In this document: one piece after another, positions 32,049 through 42,473 of the stretch | Layout: each line of letters begins with the position of its first letter | How positions within the stretch are numbered: position 1 is the first letter of the stretch | Assembly: GCF_000186865.1 (NCBI RefSeq) | Contig: NW_008705562.1 | Coordinates: 280,811 to 344,810 of the forward strand | Reading direction: 5' to 3' | Length of the DNA: 64,000 nucleotides | From: Aureococcus anophagefferens | Lineage: Eukaryota > Sar > Pelagophyceae > Pelagomonadales > Pelagomonadaceae | Position numbers and translations under genes: made by a program | The notes under the pieces: generated by a model | What the model was told of the DNA's origin: nothing | Seen by the model: only the letters and a program-made list of their open reading frames with translations | Databases searched by the model: none

Positions 32049-32914
32049 ATGGACTTCATCAGCACGCTCGTGTGCGCCGCCGCGGCGCCGGCCCCGGTCG
32101 ACGAGGGCTGGTACGTCGTCGACGCCCGCGCGCCGGTCGTCGCGCGGCCCGGCGGCGACGCGACGGGCGCGTTTCTCGCCGCCGGCGAGCGCGTCTTCGT
32201 CGTCGAGTCCGAGGTCGCCGGCGCCGGCGCCTACGCGCGCCTCTTCCGGGGCGGCTGGGTCGACGCGTCGGGCCTGCGGGCCGCGCCGGCGCCGGGGTCG
32301 TCGTCGTCGGCCAAGGGGCGGCCCAACGCCGAGGCCTTCGCGACGGATTTGGACGACGAGGTCTCGCCGGACATGGCCGCGCTCGTGCGGACGTGCAGCA
32401 TCGGCTCGCCCCCGGGCTTCCTCGACGGCTACGACGGGCCGTCGGGCGCCGGCTGGTACGCCGCGCGCGAGGCGACGCCGGTNNNNNNNNNNNNNNNNNN
32501 NNNNNNNNNNNNNNNNNNNNNNNNNNNNNNNNGACCGCGTCTTCTCGTCCTCGCCAGGAGGTCGCCTCGGGCCGCCGCGCGCGGCTCCTGGGGGGCGGCT
32601 GGTGCGACCAGGGCGCGCTGGCGCGCCTCGACGACGACCCGCCGGAGGCGCGCGCGTGGCCCGAGGGCGTGGCGACGCCGCGCTGCTCGCTCGAGGACGA
32701 CGGCGCGTCGGCCGTGGGCTGGTTCGCCGACGGCGACGGCCGCGCCGTCTTCGTCGCCGAGCGCCTCGACGGCGGCCGGCTCAAGCTCATCGACGGCTCC
32801 GAGGTCGACGCCGCGGCGCTCGCGCCCGTGGCCGCGCTCCGGAGGACGGCCTCCATCAAGGCCTTCGACGCCGTGCGCTGCGTCGCGCCGGGCGAGCGGA
32901 CCGGGAGGGCGTAA
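32049..32914 (+). CDS. SH3-like repeat protein with assembly gap
   Basis: About 288 residues interrupted by 50 N (32483-32532). The N-terminal part has an SH3b-like strand pattern (DEGWYVVDARAPVVARPGG, AGERVFVVESEV, ARLFRGGWVDASGL). After an acidic linker a second copy starts (GAGWYAAREATPV), and its end appears after the gap (RRARLLGGGWCDQGAL). The third part (AVGWFADGDGRAVFVAERL, LKLIDGSEVDAAAL) is another small beta-rich module. The reading frame changes across the gap, so the real gap length is unknown. Function is not recognised. Confidence 0.6.
32483..32532. other. Assembly gap (50 N)
   Basis: A run of 50 N inside the SH3-like protein gene; flanking frames do not match across it. Confidence 0.99.
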
Positions 32915-33048
32915 CCGTCTTCACGTCCGGGGCCTCGGCGGCGGCGTCCGGCAAGTCCGGCGGAGGCCTCGGAGCCTCGGCGGCGTCGCGACCCCCGGAC
33001 CGCGGTCGGCGGCGCGGCCCGGCTCACAGCTCCGCGCCGCGCCCAAGC

Positions 33049-35526
33049 ATGGCGCCCGCGAGCGTGGTCGTGCCGCCGCTCGGCGACGACGTCGAGGCGA
33101 CGATGAGCGAGGTGCTGCCGAGCGCCGACCCGCTCGACGCGACGGACTTTGACGTCGTCGACTATTTGAACGCCCAGTTCCCGAGCGAGCGGTCCATCCC
33201 GCGCCTCGACCCCTTCATCAAGGACGTGACGCTGCAGATCGCGAGCCTCGACGACGAGATCTCGCGGGCCGTCCACGCGCAGGCCGAGGCCGGCGCGCGC
33301 GCGGCGCGCGACATCGCGGACGCGCGCGCGGCGATGGCCGAGCTCGAGGGCAAGGTCGGCCTCATCCGGAGCAAGGCCGAGGAGTCCGAGGCCATCGTCG
33401 CCGACATCTGCAAGGACATCAAGCGCCTCGACCGCGCGAAGCGGAACCTGCAGTCGACGATCACGGCGCTGAAGCGCATGCACATGCTCACGTCCGCGGT
33501 CGACCAGTTGAGATTAGCAGCGGGCGACGGCCGCTACGGCGAGTCGGCGACGCTCCTCGAGGCCGTCGGCCATTTGCTCGAGTACTTCGCGCCCTACGGC
33601 GACGTGCCGCGCATCGCCGATTTGAACGGCGAGGTCGCGGCGATCCGGGCGTCGCTCGAGACGGAGGTCCGCGGCGCGTTCGAGAAAGCTTCCCTCCTCT
33701 CGGAGACGAGCACGCTCGGCGACGCCGGCGAGCTCGACACGATCCGCGAGGCGTGCCTCGTGGTGGACGCCCTTGGCGGCGCCGCGCGCGACGACCAGGT
33801 CAAGGCGTTCGTCGACCGGCAACTGGCGCCCTACGGCGACCTGTTTCCCCGGGGCGGCGACGCGAGCCGCCTCGACGACGCGGAGCGGCGCTTCGCGTGG
33901 ATCCGGCGGGTCCTGCGGTCCCTGGAGCAGACCTACGGCGCGTCGCTGCCGCGGCACTGGCAGGTCGAGCGGCGGCTCGTGCTCGGCTTCGTCGCGGCGA
34001 CGCGGGAGATGTTCCTCGAGATTCTGTCGTCGGGCGGCGAGGAGACGCGCGCCGTCGCCGTCGTGCTCAAGGCGCTCCAGAAGTCCCTCGTGTTTGAGAA
34101 GGAGGCCCAGGCGCGCTTCGACGAGCGCGGCCGCGCGGTCGACGAACACGCGTACGAGTCCTGGCCCGCGGGGAAGGCCGTCGCGGAGACGGCCGTCGCG
34201 GGCGCGCTGAGCGGCGTCTTCGACCCCTTCATGGACCCCTACGTCCAGCTCGAAAAGTCGAACATGGACGACATGATGGCCAAGGTCACGGCCGAGGAGG
34301 CCGTGGACCGCGACGGCGCGCTGCCCGTGCTCTCGTCGTCGGTCCACATGTTCGCGTACGTGAAGACGTCCGTGCGGCGCTGCACGGCGCTGACGACGGG
34401 CCAGACCTTCTTCAAGCTCTACGGGGCCTTCTGCGAGTGCCTGCGGGGCTACGCCGCGCGGCTCTCCGGTCTGGTGGAGATCGAGGACGCGGGGAAGTCG
34501 CCGACGGCGGCCAAGGCGGAGACCAAGGGCGCGCGCTTGATGCGCGAGTTTCGGGGCGCGCGCGGCTCGAGCCCGGAGCCCGGCGCGGAGACCGACGGGG
34601 CGGCGTCGGGCATCATCCGGGACTGCGAGGCCGCGTGCTACGCGCTGAACACGGCCGAGTACTGCGCGGAGACCGTCGGCCAGCTCGGCGACATCGTCCG
34701 GGGCAAGATCGACGCGCCCTACGCGGACCGCGTCGACCTGGAGCCCGTCGCCGACGCGTTCCACGACGTCATCGCCAAGGCCGTGACGCGGCTCGTGGCG
34801 TCGCTGGAGCGCGCGTTGGAGCCCGCGCTCCGCGGCTTCTCGGCGATCGCCTGGGGCGCCGTCGAGGAGGTCGACGAGGAGTCGCCCTACGTGCGGCTCC
34901 TCGCGAACGGCGTGCGGAGCGTCGTGCCGCTCGTGCGCGGCCTGCTCGGCCGCCTCTACTTCCGCAACTTCTGCGACAAGTTCGTCGCGTCGTTCCTGCC
35001 GACGTTCCACGACCGCGTGCGCGGCGCGAAGAAGATCTCGGAGATGGGCACGCACCAGCTGCTGCTCGACCTGCACTCCGTCAAGCCCGCGCTCCTCCAG
35101 CTGCCGAACGCGCGGAAGCTGCCCGAGGACGGCGGCGACGACAAGGCCGGCGGCGACGACGGCGGCGCGCCGCCGCCGCCGGCCTACGTCAAGTTCGTCA
35201 CGGCGCGGCTCGGCGACGTCGAGCGGCTGCTGAAGCTCGTGGGCACGCCCGACGACATGCTCGTGGAGCGCTTCAAGATCATGTGGCCCGACGGCACCGC
35301 CGACGACCTCGCGGCGGTCATGGCGCTCAAGGACGTCAAGAAGGCGGACCGGGACCACCTCATGGGCACCTTCGGCGCCGCGCCGGGCGCCGAGGCGGCG
35401 AAGCGCGCGAAGACGCCGCCGCCGGCCAAGGCGGCCGCGTCGTCGAGCCCGCCGCCGACCGCGGGCACGACCATGGACCGCCTCGGCACGAAGATGCGCG
35501 AGGGGTTCTCGAAGGGGCTGTTCTAA
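33049..35526 (+). CDS. VPS53: VPS53, GARP/EARP tethering complex subunit
   Basis: 825 residues, single exon. The N-terminal VPS53 signature is clear: DVVDYLNAQFPSERSI, LDPFIKDVTLQIASLDDEI, then the long helix ending ADICKDIKRLDRAKRNLQST and ITALKRMHML. The helical-bundle body follows the family (FAPYGDVPRIADL, SLEQTYGASLPRHW, MFLEILSSGGEETRAVAVVL, FFKLYGAFCECLRGYAARL). It ends in a Pro/Ala-rich tail. VPS53 joins VPS51, VPS52 and VPS54 (or VPS50) to tether endosome-derived vesicles at the trans-Golgi network. Family length is about 700-830, so it is complete. Confidence 0.97.
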   Translation: MAPASVVVPPLGDDVEATMSEVLPSADPLDATDFDVVDYLNAQFPSERSIPRLDPFIKDVTLQIASLDDEISRAVHAQAEAGARAARDIADARAAMAELEGKVGLIRSKAEESEAIVADICKDIKRLDRAKRNLQSTITALKRMHMLTSAVDQLRLAAGDGRYGESATLLEAVGHLLEYFAPYGDVPRIADLNGEVAAIRASLETEVRGAFEKASLLSETSTLGDAGELDTIREACLVVDALGGAARDDQVKAFVDRQLAPYGDLFPRGGDASRLDDAERRFAWIRRVLRSLEQTYGASLPRHWQVERRLVLGFVAATREMFLEILSSGGEETRAVAVVLKALQKSLVFEKEAQARFDERGRAVDEHAYESWPAGKAVAETAVAGALSGVFDPFMDPYVQLEKSNMDDMMAKVTAEEAVDRDGALPVLSSSVHMFAYVKTSVRRCTALTTGQTFFKLYGAFCECLRGYAARLSGLVEIEDAGKSPTAAKAETKGARLMREFRGARGSSPEPGAETDGAASGIIRDCEAACYALNTAEYCAETVGQLGDIVRGKIDAPYADRVDLEPVADAFHDVIAKAVTRLVASLERALEPALRGFSAIAWGAVEEVDEESPYVRLLANGVRSVVPLVRGLLGRLYFRNFCDKFVASFLPTFHDRVRGAKKISEMGTHQLLLDLHSVKPALLQLPNARKLPEDGGDDKAGGDDGGAPPPPAYVKFVTARLGDVERLLKLVGTPDDMLVERFKIMWPDGTADDLAAVMALKDVKKADRDHLMGTFGAAPGAEAAKRAKTPPPAKAAASSSPPPTAGTTMDRLGTKMREGFSKGLF

Positions 35527-35621
35527 CGAGGGCGGCGCGAAGAGCGGGGGCGGGGGGGCGCGGACGTGCGGGGGACTTGGGTGGACTTTGGGGGCCGCGG
35601 GGGCGGTCGCCGGCGAGCGCC

Positions 35622-36395
35622 TTAGCCGAAGCTGACGCTCGAGAAGCCGCCCGGCGGCGCGAGGACGCGGCTGCTGTTGCGGTCGCCGATGTGGTTGCCC
35701 ACGTTCTGGGAGCCGTTGCCGTTGGCGCCGCCGTAGGACGACCCGCCGCCGCGGGGGCCGTTCTGGCCGCCGCCGCGGGCCTGGTTCGCGCGGACCGCGT
35801 AGGCGCGCTGGGCCGCGCCGAGGCCCTGGGCGGCGTCGGGCATGTCGTAGGCCATGGGCGGCGCCCGGGGCTCCTGCTGGTGGAGCTCGACGCGGCGCTC
35901 GCCGTTGATGACGTCGTAGCCCCCGTCGCGCGCGGGCGGGCCCCGCTTGCCGCGCGGCGTCGGCTCTTCGGGCTCGCTGCCGCCGGAGAAGAAGTTGGGG
36001 CGGCAGCGGCCCTGGTTGCGCATCGCGTTCATCTGGGCCATCTTCTGCGGCGACGGGCCCGGCGCGGGCGGATCCTCCGCGGGCGCGTAGCCGCCGTCCG
36101 CCGTCCGGCGGACGACGCCGGAGGTCTTGCCGCGGTGCTGGACGTAGGCCGCCAGCGCGCTGTCGCCGTCGGGCGGGGCGTGGTCCGCGAAGGGCGCCGC
36201 GCGGCTCGCGGGCGCCATCTGGCGCTTGCCCGTCTTCGGCGTCGCCGCGGGCGACGGGCCCGCGGACTCGTCGCCGCCCCAGATGTTGTTCACGGCGCGG
36301 GGCGCCGCGGCCGGCGGCAGGTTCTCCATCTCGAAGCGCCGCGCCGCCGCGCGCTCGCGCTGCTCGAGCATCTTGCGTTCGCGCAGAGTCGACAT
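35622..36395 (-). CDS. SPIRAL1/Jupiter-like microtubule-associated protein
   Basis: 257 residues, mostly disordered. The last 30 residues (VGNHIGDRNSSRVLAPPGG then FSSVSFG) match the SPIRAL1 end motif (G-N-x-I-x-D-R-x-S-x-x-V-x-A-P-P-G-G-x-S-S-x-x-F-G) and the Jupiter/HN1 motif S-S-R-V-L-x-P-P-G-G. A near-N-terminal VNNIWGGDES resembles the SNIFG motif of Jupiter proteins. These are small microtubule-binding proteins. ATG 36395 (MSTLRERKMLEQRERAAARR) is the only good start. It converges on VPS53 with 95 bp between stops. The assignment rests on short motifs. Confidence 0.6.
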   Translation of the reverse strand: MSTLRERKMLEQRERAAARRFEMENLPPAAAPRAVNNIWGGDESAGPSPAATPKTGKRQMAPASRAAPFADHAPPDGDSALAAYVQHRGKTSGVVRRTADGGYAPAEDPPAPGPSPQKMAQMNAMRNQGRCRPNFFSGGSEPEEPTPRGKRGPPARDGGYDVINGERRVELHQQEPRAPPMAYDMPDAAQGLGAAQRAYAVRANQARGGGQNGPRGGGSSYGGANGNGSQNVGNHIGDRNSSRVLAPPGGFSSVSFG

Positions 36396-36586
36396 GGCGC
36401 GCGAATTAGCCTTCGACTGTCGGCAGCCGCGGGCAAGCCAACCGCTTCCCATGGGGCTGCAGGATCGGCTTCGATGTGGAGCAGCGCAAACTTCTTGGCG
36501 AGTGGCGAGCTGTGGCAATACAGGTCGGTAGCTCTAGATGGGCTGATTAAAGCTGGGCTTCGTGGTCTAGGCTTGGCGCGAACATC
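36396..36586. promoter_or_regulatory. Divergent intergenic region
   Basis: 191 bp between the SPIRAL1-like (minus) and CWC2-like (plus) starts, more balanced in base composition than the genes. No motif is recognised; a bidirectional promoter is inferred from layout. Confidence 0.3.
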
Positions 36587-37373
36587 ATGGGCCGCCGCGA
36601 CAAGCAGACCGGCGGCGGAGAGCCGCTCGCCCGCGTCCAGTGCGAGGCGCCGGCGGCGGCGCCGGAGCGCGACGCGGACTACAACCTGTGGTGGGGCGAG
36701 TCGCGCCAAACAAAGAAGCGCAAGCGCGAGGAGCGGCGCAACGCGCCGAGCGCGACGCGCTGCGACCCGGCGCGCGACTCGGGGCGGACCAAGGGCGGCG
36801 CGGGCGCCGACGCGTGCCTCTTCTTCGCCCGGGGCTGCTGCCACCTCGGCTGGCGCTGCGACCGCCGGCACCGCGCGCCCGCCGCGTCCGACCCCGAGCC
36901 GTCGAACGAGCTCGACGTCTTCGGCCGGCCGCGCGACGGCGACGACGGCGACGGCACGCGGTCCTTCGGGCAGCGGAACAGCGTGACGCGCGCGTGCCGC
37001 ACGCTCTGGCTCGGCCACTGCTCCGCGCCCGAGGCCGCCGTCCGCGCGGCGTTCGCGGCCTTCGGCGCCGTGGAGCGCGCGCGCGCCGTGCCGGCGAAGA
37101 CCTGCGTCTTCGCCGGCCGTCCTCGCCGCGGACCCCCGCGTCGTCCCGGACGCGGCCCCGGACGCTCCGCCGCCGCCGCTCGCGGACGGCTGGAGCCCGG
37201 CCTTCGACGCGGCTTCGGGCCAGACCTACTACTACCGCGCCGACGGCGCCGTCACCTGGGACCGCGCCGTCGCGACGTCCGTCGCCGCCGCGGTCGCCGC
37301 GACCGCCGCCGCGCCGCCGCCGGCCGTCGCGTCGCTCGTCGCCGCCTACAGCAGCTCCGACGACGAGTCGTAA
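36587..37373 (+). CDS. CWC2: CWC2/RBM22-like splicing factor with WW domain; +1 frameshift
   Basis: N-terminal frame 36587 to about 37118: YNLWWGES, then a CCCH zinc finger (CLFFARGCCHLGWRCDRRH), ELDVFGRPRDGDDGDG, and the start of an RRM (RTLWLGHCSAPEAAVRAAF, then KTCVFAG). Order and linker match CWC2/RBM22, which contacts U6 snRNA in the active spliceosome. From 37119 the coding continues one base out of frame (VLAADPRVVPDAAP) into a WW domain (LADGWSPAFDAASGQTYYYR, then AVTWDRA) and the stop at 37373. The RRM's second half is missing, so this may be more than a one-base sequencing slip. No AG suitable for an intron acceptor lies in between. Confidence 0.65.
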
Positions 37374-37383
37374 CGGCACTGAG

Positions 37384-38079
37384 CTACGCGGCTTTCTTCA
37401 GGGCGCGGATGTTCGGCATTCGCGAGGTGCGCAGGGCGCGGCTGAAGCGGAGCGGCTCCTCGAGCCCGAGCAGGATCTCCGCGTGCGCGGGCCAGAGAAT
37501 TTCGCCGGCGACCTCGTCATTCGCCAAATACCGGGCCTCCTTCTTCGCCTCGCTTTCGGCGAAGAGGCGCATGCACCGGACCTCGCTCAGGATCCCGGCC
37601 TCGAACTCGGCGCGCGCGCGGCTCTTCGGAGGGAACGCGCTCGCCTCCGCGAAGCGCTCCTTGGCGAAGCGGTAGACGCGCTCCGCGGCCTCGCCGAACG
37701 CGTGGTAGCCCGCGATGGAGAGGTGGCCGGACAGGAGGAGCGCCTCGTCGTAGTCCGCGAACTCGTGCAGCTGGGCGGCGACCTCACGCCCCACGCTCTC
37801 CGGGATCGGGCGCGCGTTGCTGGGATCCATGGTCTCGCAGATCACCAAGATGGCCTCGTCGAGGGAGCAGCGGTCGTAGGACAGCATGCGGTCGACCATG
37901 CCTCCTTTGCTGAGCCGCAGGAGCGCCGCGACATCCTCCACAGACATGCCCTGCGGTTCGTCGTCGGAATCGTAGAGCGACGGGCGGCGCAGCCCCGGAC
38001 CATCAGAGCCCAGCGCGCCGACCGCCGCCGTGATCTTATCCGAGAGAGAGAGGCGTTTGCGGGCCGCGCGCTTCCCCAT
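37384..38079 (-). CDS. Conserved-looking protein of unknown function
   Basis: 231 residues from ATG 38079. A basic N-terminus (MGKRAARKRLSLSDK) and a Ser/Asp patch (PSLYDSDDEPQG) precede an all-helical body with a possible three-helix UBA/CUE-like segment (SVEDVAALLRLSKGGMVDRM, then CSLDEAILVICETM). The remainder is amphipathic helix. Only 10 bp separate its stop from the CWC2-like stop. I recognise no catalytic motif and assign no function. Confidence 0.6.
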   Translation of the reverse strand: MGKRAARKRLSLSDKITAAVGALGSDGPGLRRPSLYDSDDEPQGMSVEDVAALLRLSKGGMVDRMLSYDRCSLDEAILVICETMDPSNARPIPESVGREVAAQLHEFADYDEALLLSGHLSIAGYHAFGEAAERVYRFAKERFAEASAFPPKSRARAEFEAGILSEVRCMRLFAESEAKKEARYLANDEVAGEILWPAHAEILLGLEEPLRFSRALRTSRMPNIRALKKAA

Positions 38080-38294
38080 TCGCAGCTCGGCACGAGGGGC
38101 CTGGACGAGGCGCGCTTCGAGCTCGAGTCTCGGATCTACGATCGGCAGGCCACTTCAATAATGCATGATTGATTTGTTGACCAATTCATTGAAGGGACGC
38201 GCATTAGTTGCCTTTTTTTATTGGCTCTCGCGGGCAGCCCGAACACCGCCGCACGCTCCGGTGCTCCGCGGCCATCCCCGAACACCGTCTCACG
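38080..38294. promoter_or_regulatory. Divergent promoter region with CCAAT-like boxes
   Basis: 215 bp between the unknown gene (minus) and the myosin gene (plus). It contains an AT-rich core (38150-38220), a CCAAT at 38181-38185 and an inverted one (ATTGG) at 38220-38224. These resemble NF-Y sites, but use in this lineage is not established. Confidence 0.35.
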
Positions 38295-41200
38295 ATGGCC
38301 GACTTCAGCAAGGAGGACCTCATGATGCTCCACTTCTACTGGCAGAGCGAGGACGGCTCGCAGCAGGGGCCCAGCGACGTCGCGGAGCTGAAGCGCGCCT
38401 GGAAATCCAAGCAGCTCCACAAGGACTGCCACGTCTACGGCGACGACGGCTTCGACGACTGGATGACCATCGCCGACCTGCCGATCCTCAAGAAACTGAT
38501 CGCGCCGCCGCCGCCGCCGCCGCGGCGGAAGAAGGCGCCGGCGGCCCCCGCGCCGCCGCCGCCGCCGCCCGAGAAAGACTCCGGGCTGCCCGCCGCGAAG
38601 CCCGGGCCCAGGGCGAAGCGGCGGCCGTCGTCGACGTCGACGCGGACGCTGTCCGGGAGCAGCTGGATGAAGAAGCTGACCTGCGACCTCGTGCCCTACT
38701 ACTTCAACCGGGCGACGGGCGAAGTGACGTGGAACACGCCCGACGAGCTGCGGTCGTCCGCGGACCGGGGCGACGGCGCGACGTGGGCCTGGCTCCCCGA
38801 CGCCGCCGAGGGCTGGGTCGCCTGCCGGTCCCTGGGCGGCGGCGCCTACGAGACGGCGGAGGGCGCCGCGAGGACCCTGAAGCGAAACGAGAAGGCGCTG
38901 CCCCTCGACAAGCCGTCGCTCTCGCGCGTCCACGGCGACCTCGTGCTCCTCGACTCCCTCGACGAGGGCCTCATGCTGCACAATCTGCGCGTGCGCTTCC
39001 TGCGGGACGAGATCTACACGGGCGTCGGCGACATCGTCGTCGCGCTGAACCCCTTCAAGCGGCTGCCCCTCTACGGCTCCGAGGTCATCGACGCGTACAA
39101 CAGGGCGGGCAACAAGCCCATGCCCGCGCACCCCTACAAGCTCGCCAAGGCCGCCGTCGGCGCGCTCGTCGAGGACGCGACGCGGAACCAGTCCATCCTC
39201 GTGAGCGGCGAGAGCGGCGCGGGCAAGACGGAGGCGACGAAGCAGTGCCTGTCGTTTTTAGCCGAGGTCGCGGGCTCGTCCGGCGACATCGAGCAGCGCG
39301 TCCTCGGCGCGAACCCGATCTTGGAGGCCTTCGGCAACGCAAAGACGACGCGCAACGACAACTCGAGCCGCTTCGGGCGCTTCTCCGAGCTGCAGCTCGA
39401 CGCGCGGCTCCGCATCGCGGGAGCCAAGGTCACGAACTACCTCCTCGAGAAGTCGCGCGTCAAGGGCCAGTCCGACGACGAGCGCAACTACCACGCCTTC
39501 TACCAGCTCTGCGCGGCGCCCGTCGGCGCGCGGGACTACGGCGTCGGCGACGCGGGCTCCTACGGCTACCTGCGCAAGTGCCTCGAGGTCCGGGGCATCG
39601 ACGACGGCGCGGACTTCGACGACGTCGCCGACGCCACGGCGAGCCTCGGCTTCGACGACGCGCAGCGGTCGACGGTCTGGGGCCTCGTCGCGGGCATCCT
39701 GAAGCTCGGCCAGGTGGGCTTCGCGGCGCTCGGCGGCATGTCCGACGGGTCCGCGGTCGACGGCGGCTCCGCGGCCGTCCTCGCCGAGGTCGCGGCGCAC
39801 CTCGGCGTCGACGGCGCGGTCTTGGGCGACGCGCTGACGCACCGCACGCTGTCGATCCGGGGCCAGGACGACATGGCCGTGCCCCTGCGCGAGGCGCAGG
39901 CCCTCGAGAACCGCGACGCGCTGTCCAAGTACGCGTACGACCACCTCTTCGACTGGCTCGTGGGCCGCGTGAACGCGGCGCTCCGCGCGGCGGACGCGGG
40001 CGTCGCGTGCTTCATCGGCATCCTGGACATCTTCGGCTTCGAGATCTTCACCCTCAACTCCTTCGAGCAGCTCTGCATCAACTTCACGAACGAGAAGCTC
40101 CAGCAGCTCTTCAACGAGCACACGTTCAAGACGGAGGCCGCGACGTACGAGCGCGAGGGCGTGCCGTTCCCGCCGATCGACTTCGTCGACAACCAGCCCA
40201 TCTGCGATTTGATCGAAAAGCGCGGGGGCATCCTCACGCTGCTCGACGACACGGTCAAGGGCCCGGGCAAGCCGGAGCAGAAGGACGCGAAATTCTCGCA
40301 GAACCTGGACCAGGCCTGCCGCGCGAACGCGTTCTTCGTGCCCGCGAACGACCACCGCGGCGTGCGGGGCGCCGTCTTCTCCGTGAGGCACTACGCGGGC
40401 ACGGTCTGCTACAGCTGCGACGGCTTCGTGGAGAAGAACGCGGACACGCTCTACAAGGACTTGTACGACTGCCTCTCCGCGAGCGGCAACGGCCTCATCG
40501 CGGCCATGTTCCCGCCGCTCCCGAAGGAGGTCACGAAGCGCGCGACCCTGGGCGGCGCGTTCCGCAAGCAGCTCTCGGCGCTCATGGAGACGCTGCGGTC
40601 GACGGACCCGCACTACATCCGCTGCGTGAAGCCGAACCAGCCCAAGCGCGCGCGGCTCTTCGAGGGCGCCGCGGTGCTCGAGCAGCTGCGGTGCGCGGGC
40701 GTCTTCGAGGCGACGGCGATCCGCAAGCAGGGCTACCCGTTCCGCTTCGAGTACGCGCGCTTCGTCGTGCGCTACAAGAGCATCATGTCCACAGGCGCGG
40801 GCTGGGTCCCCTTTGCATCGACGGACGACCGGCAACGGTGCGAGGAGATTTTAGCGGCGACGAAGCAAAAGTTCCCGGGGTTGCAGCGGGGCAAGACCAT
40901 GCTGCTCTTCCGCGCGGACGAGTACCGCGTGCTCGAGCTCTGCCGCGCGCTCGCCGCGGACCGCGTGTCCGCGAAGATCCAGGCCAAGGCGCGCGGCGCT
41001 TTGACGCGGCGCTACGTCGAGAAGGTCAAGGTCGTGCGGCCGACGCTGCGGCGCGCGCTCGCCGCCGGGGACCTCGAGAGCCTCGAGGCCGCGCTGCGGG
41101 CCACGGACGAGGCGCTGGGCGTCTTCGCGCAGTTCGAGGTCTCAGTGCCCATCGCCGAGTGGGCCGCGTGCAAGGAGAAGGTGCTGATCATCAAGGAGGC

Positions 41201-42460
41201 CGCGCGGCTCGCGCTCCTGCTGGAGCACGCCTGCGAGCCCGACGACGAGACCCTGCTCGAGGACGACGCGGCGCTGTCCGCGCTCATGCGCGTCTTGGAC
41301 GTCGACTGCGCCGAGCTCGCCGCGAAGGGCCCGTGCGTCGAGCCGACGTTCGACCAGTGGCACACCTACGCGACGCAGCGCTTCCACGAGCGCCGCGAGG
41401 CGAAGCTCGGGCCCAAGTTCGCCACGGTGTTACAGACCCTCGAGCGCGACGACATGGCGGAGCTCTACGCGTCGGCGAAGCAGTTCGGCTACGAGCACGC
41501 GGGCTTGGCGGAGATCGAAAGTTTGCTCGGCGCGTCCGAGGAGCAACTACTCAAACGCCAGTACGCGCGCGCGCACCAGAACGGCGACGCGGGCCGCGCC
41601 ATGGGCAAGGAGATCGCTTTAAAAGAGCTCTATCTGGACAACTACGCGGCGCTCTTCACCTTCGAGAAGTTCGCTCTACTCCGCGATCCCGACGAGTACG
41701 CGGCCGCGGGCGGGTTCCTCGCGGGCCACCGCAAGGAGAAGGCGGACACGATGCTGACCTACTCGACGCACAAGCTGCTGACATCGCTCACGGCGCTGGA
41801 CCCGAAGCTCAAGAAGGACGCGCTCCGCGCGAATCGCAACATCATGGGCTTCATGGGCGAGAAGCAGGGCAGGACAAGGGTGATTCAACGTCGCTTCAAC
41901 GTGAGTGTTCAGCGCGCGCGCGTTCTGGAAAAAGCATCCACGCTTCGAGACCGTTCCGAGAGATGATCGCTCGTCCAAAAATCAGCCGAAACGAGTGGAA
42001 ACCGGCCGAGAAATGAGCCTTTGAAGTTGGGAATTTCGCACTCTTGTCCTGCCCAGGCGAGAAGCGGTCCTACGCGTCCGCGGACCTGTGCGTCGACGTC
42101 GTCGCCGCGGGTCTGGCGTCGCCGGAGCTGCGCATGGAGATTCTCTGCCAGCTCATGAAGCAGCTCAACGGCAACGGTAATTCGGAGTCGGCGCACAAGG
42201 GCTGGACGCTCGCGTTGATGTGCGTCCTGTACTGGCCCGCGGAGCCCCAGCTCGAGAACTACCTCCACATCTTCGTGCGCGACCACGCGCCGGACGACCT
42301 CAAGGCCATCCTCACGCGGCAGATCCACGCCATCGCCTACGCGGACGCGCTCGCGCCGGAGCCCCCGACGCTCGACGAGCTCCAGGCCAAGTACGAGGCC
42401 GCGGTCCACTGCCGGGACTCGCGCCGCCGCTCCTTCCGGACCAACTCCATGAACCGCTAG
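38295..42460 (+). CDS. Myosin with N-terminal GYF and WW domains and C-terminal MyTH4
   Basis: Exons 38295-41856 and 42057-42460 give 1,321 residues; the intron is a family A introner inside the MyTH4 domain. An N-terminal GYF-like domain (FYWQSEDGSQQGPSDVAEL) is followed by polyproline and a WW domain (WMKKLTCDLVPYYFNRATGE). The motor has the P-loop GESGAGKTE (about residue 304), switch I NDNSSRFGRF, switch II DIFGFE (about 578) and an actin-binding STDPHYIRCVKPN. One or two IQ-like repeats follow (AKIQAKARGALTRR). The C-terminus is MyTH4 (NIMGFMG joined to EKRSYASADL, RMEILCQLMKQLNGN, KGWTLALMC). No FERM domain follows. It probably moves on actin with microtubule- or membrane-linked cargo. 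Confidence 0.93.
41857..42056 (+). mobile_element. Introner family A, 200-bp intron of the myosin gene
   Basis: GC-AG intron, phase 1, with an exact 8-bp duplication GCGAGAAG. Ends read CAGGGCAGGACAAG and CTTGTCCTGCCCAG. Its interior is inverted relative to the copy at 44659-44858, yet both are introns in sense. Confidence 0.96.
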
Positions 42461-42473
42461 GTGGGGAATTCCG

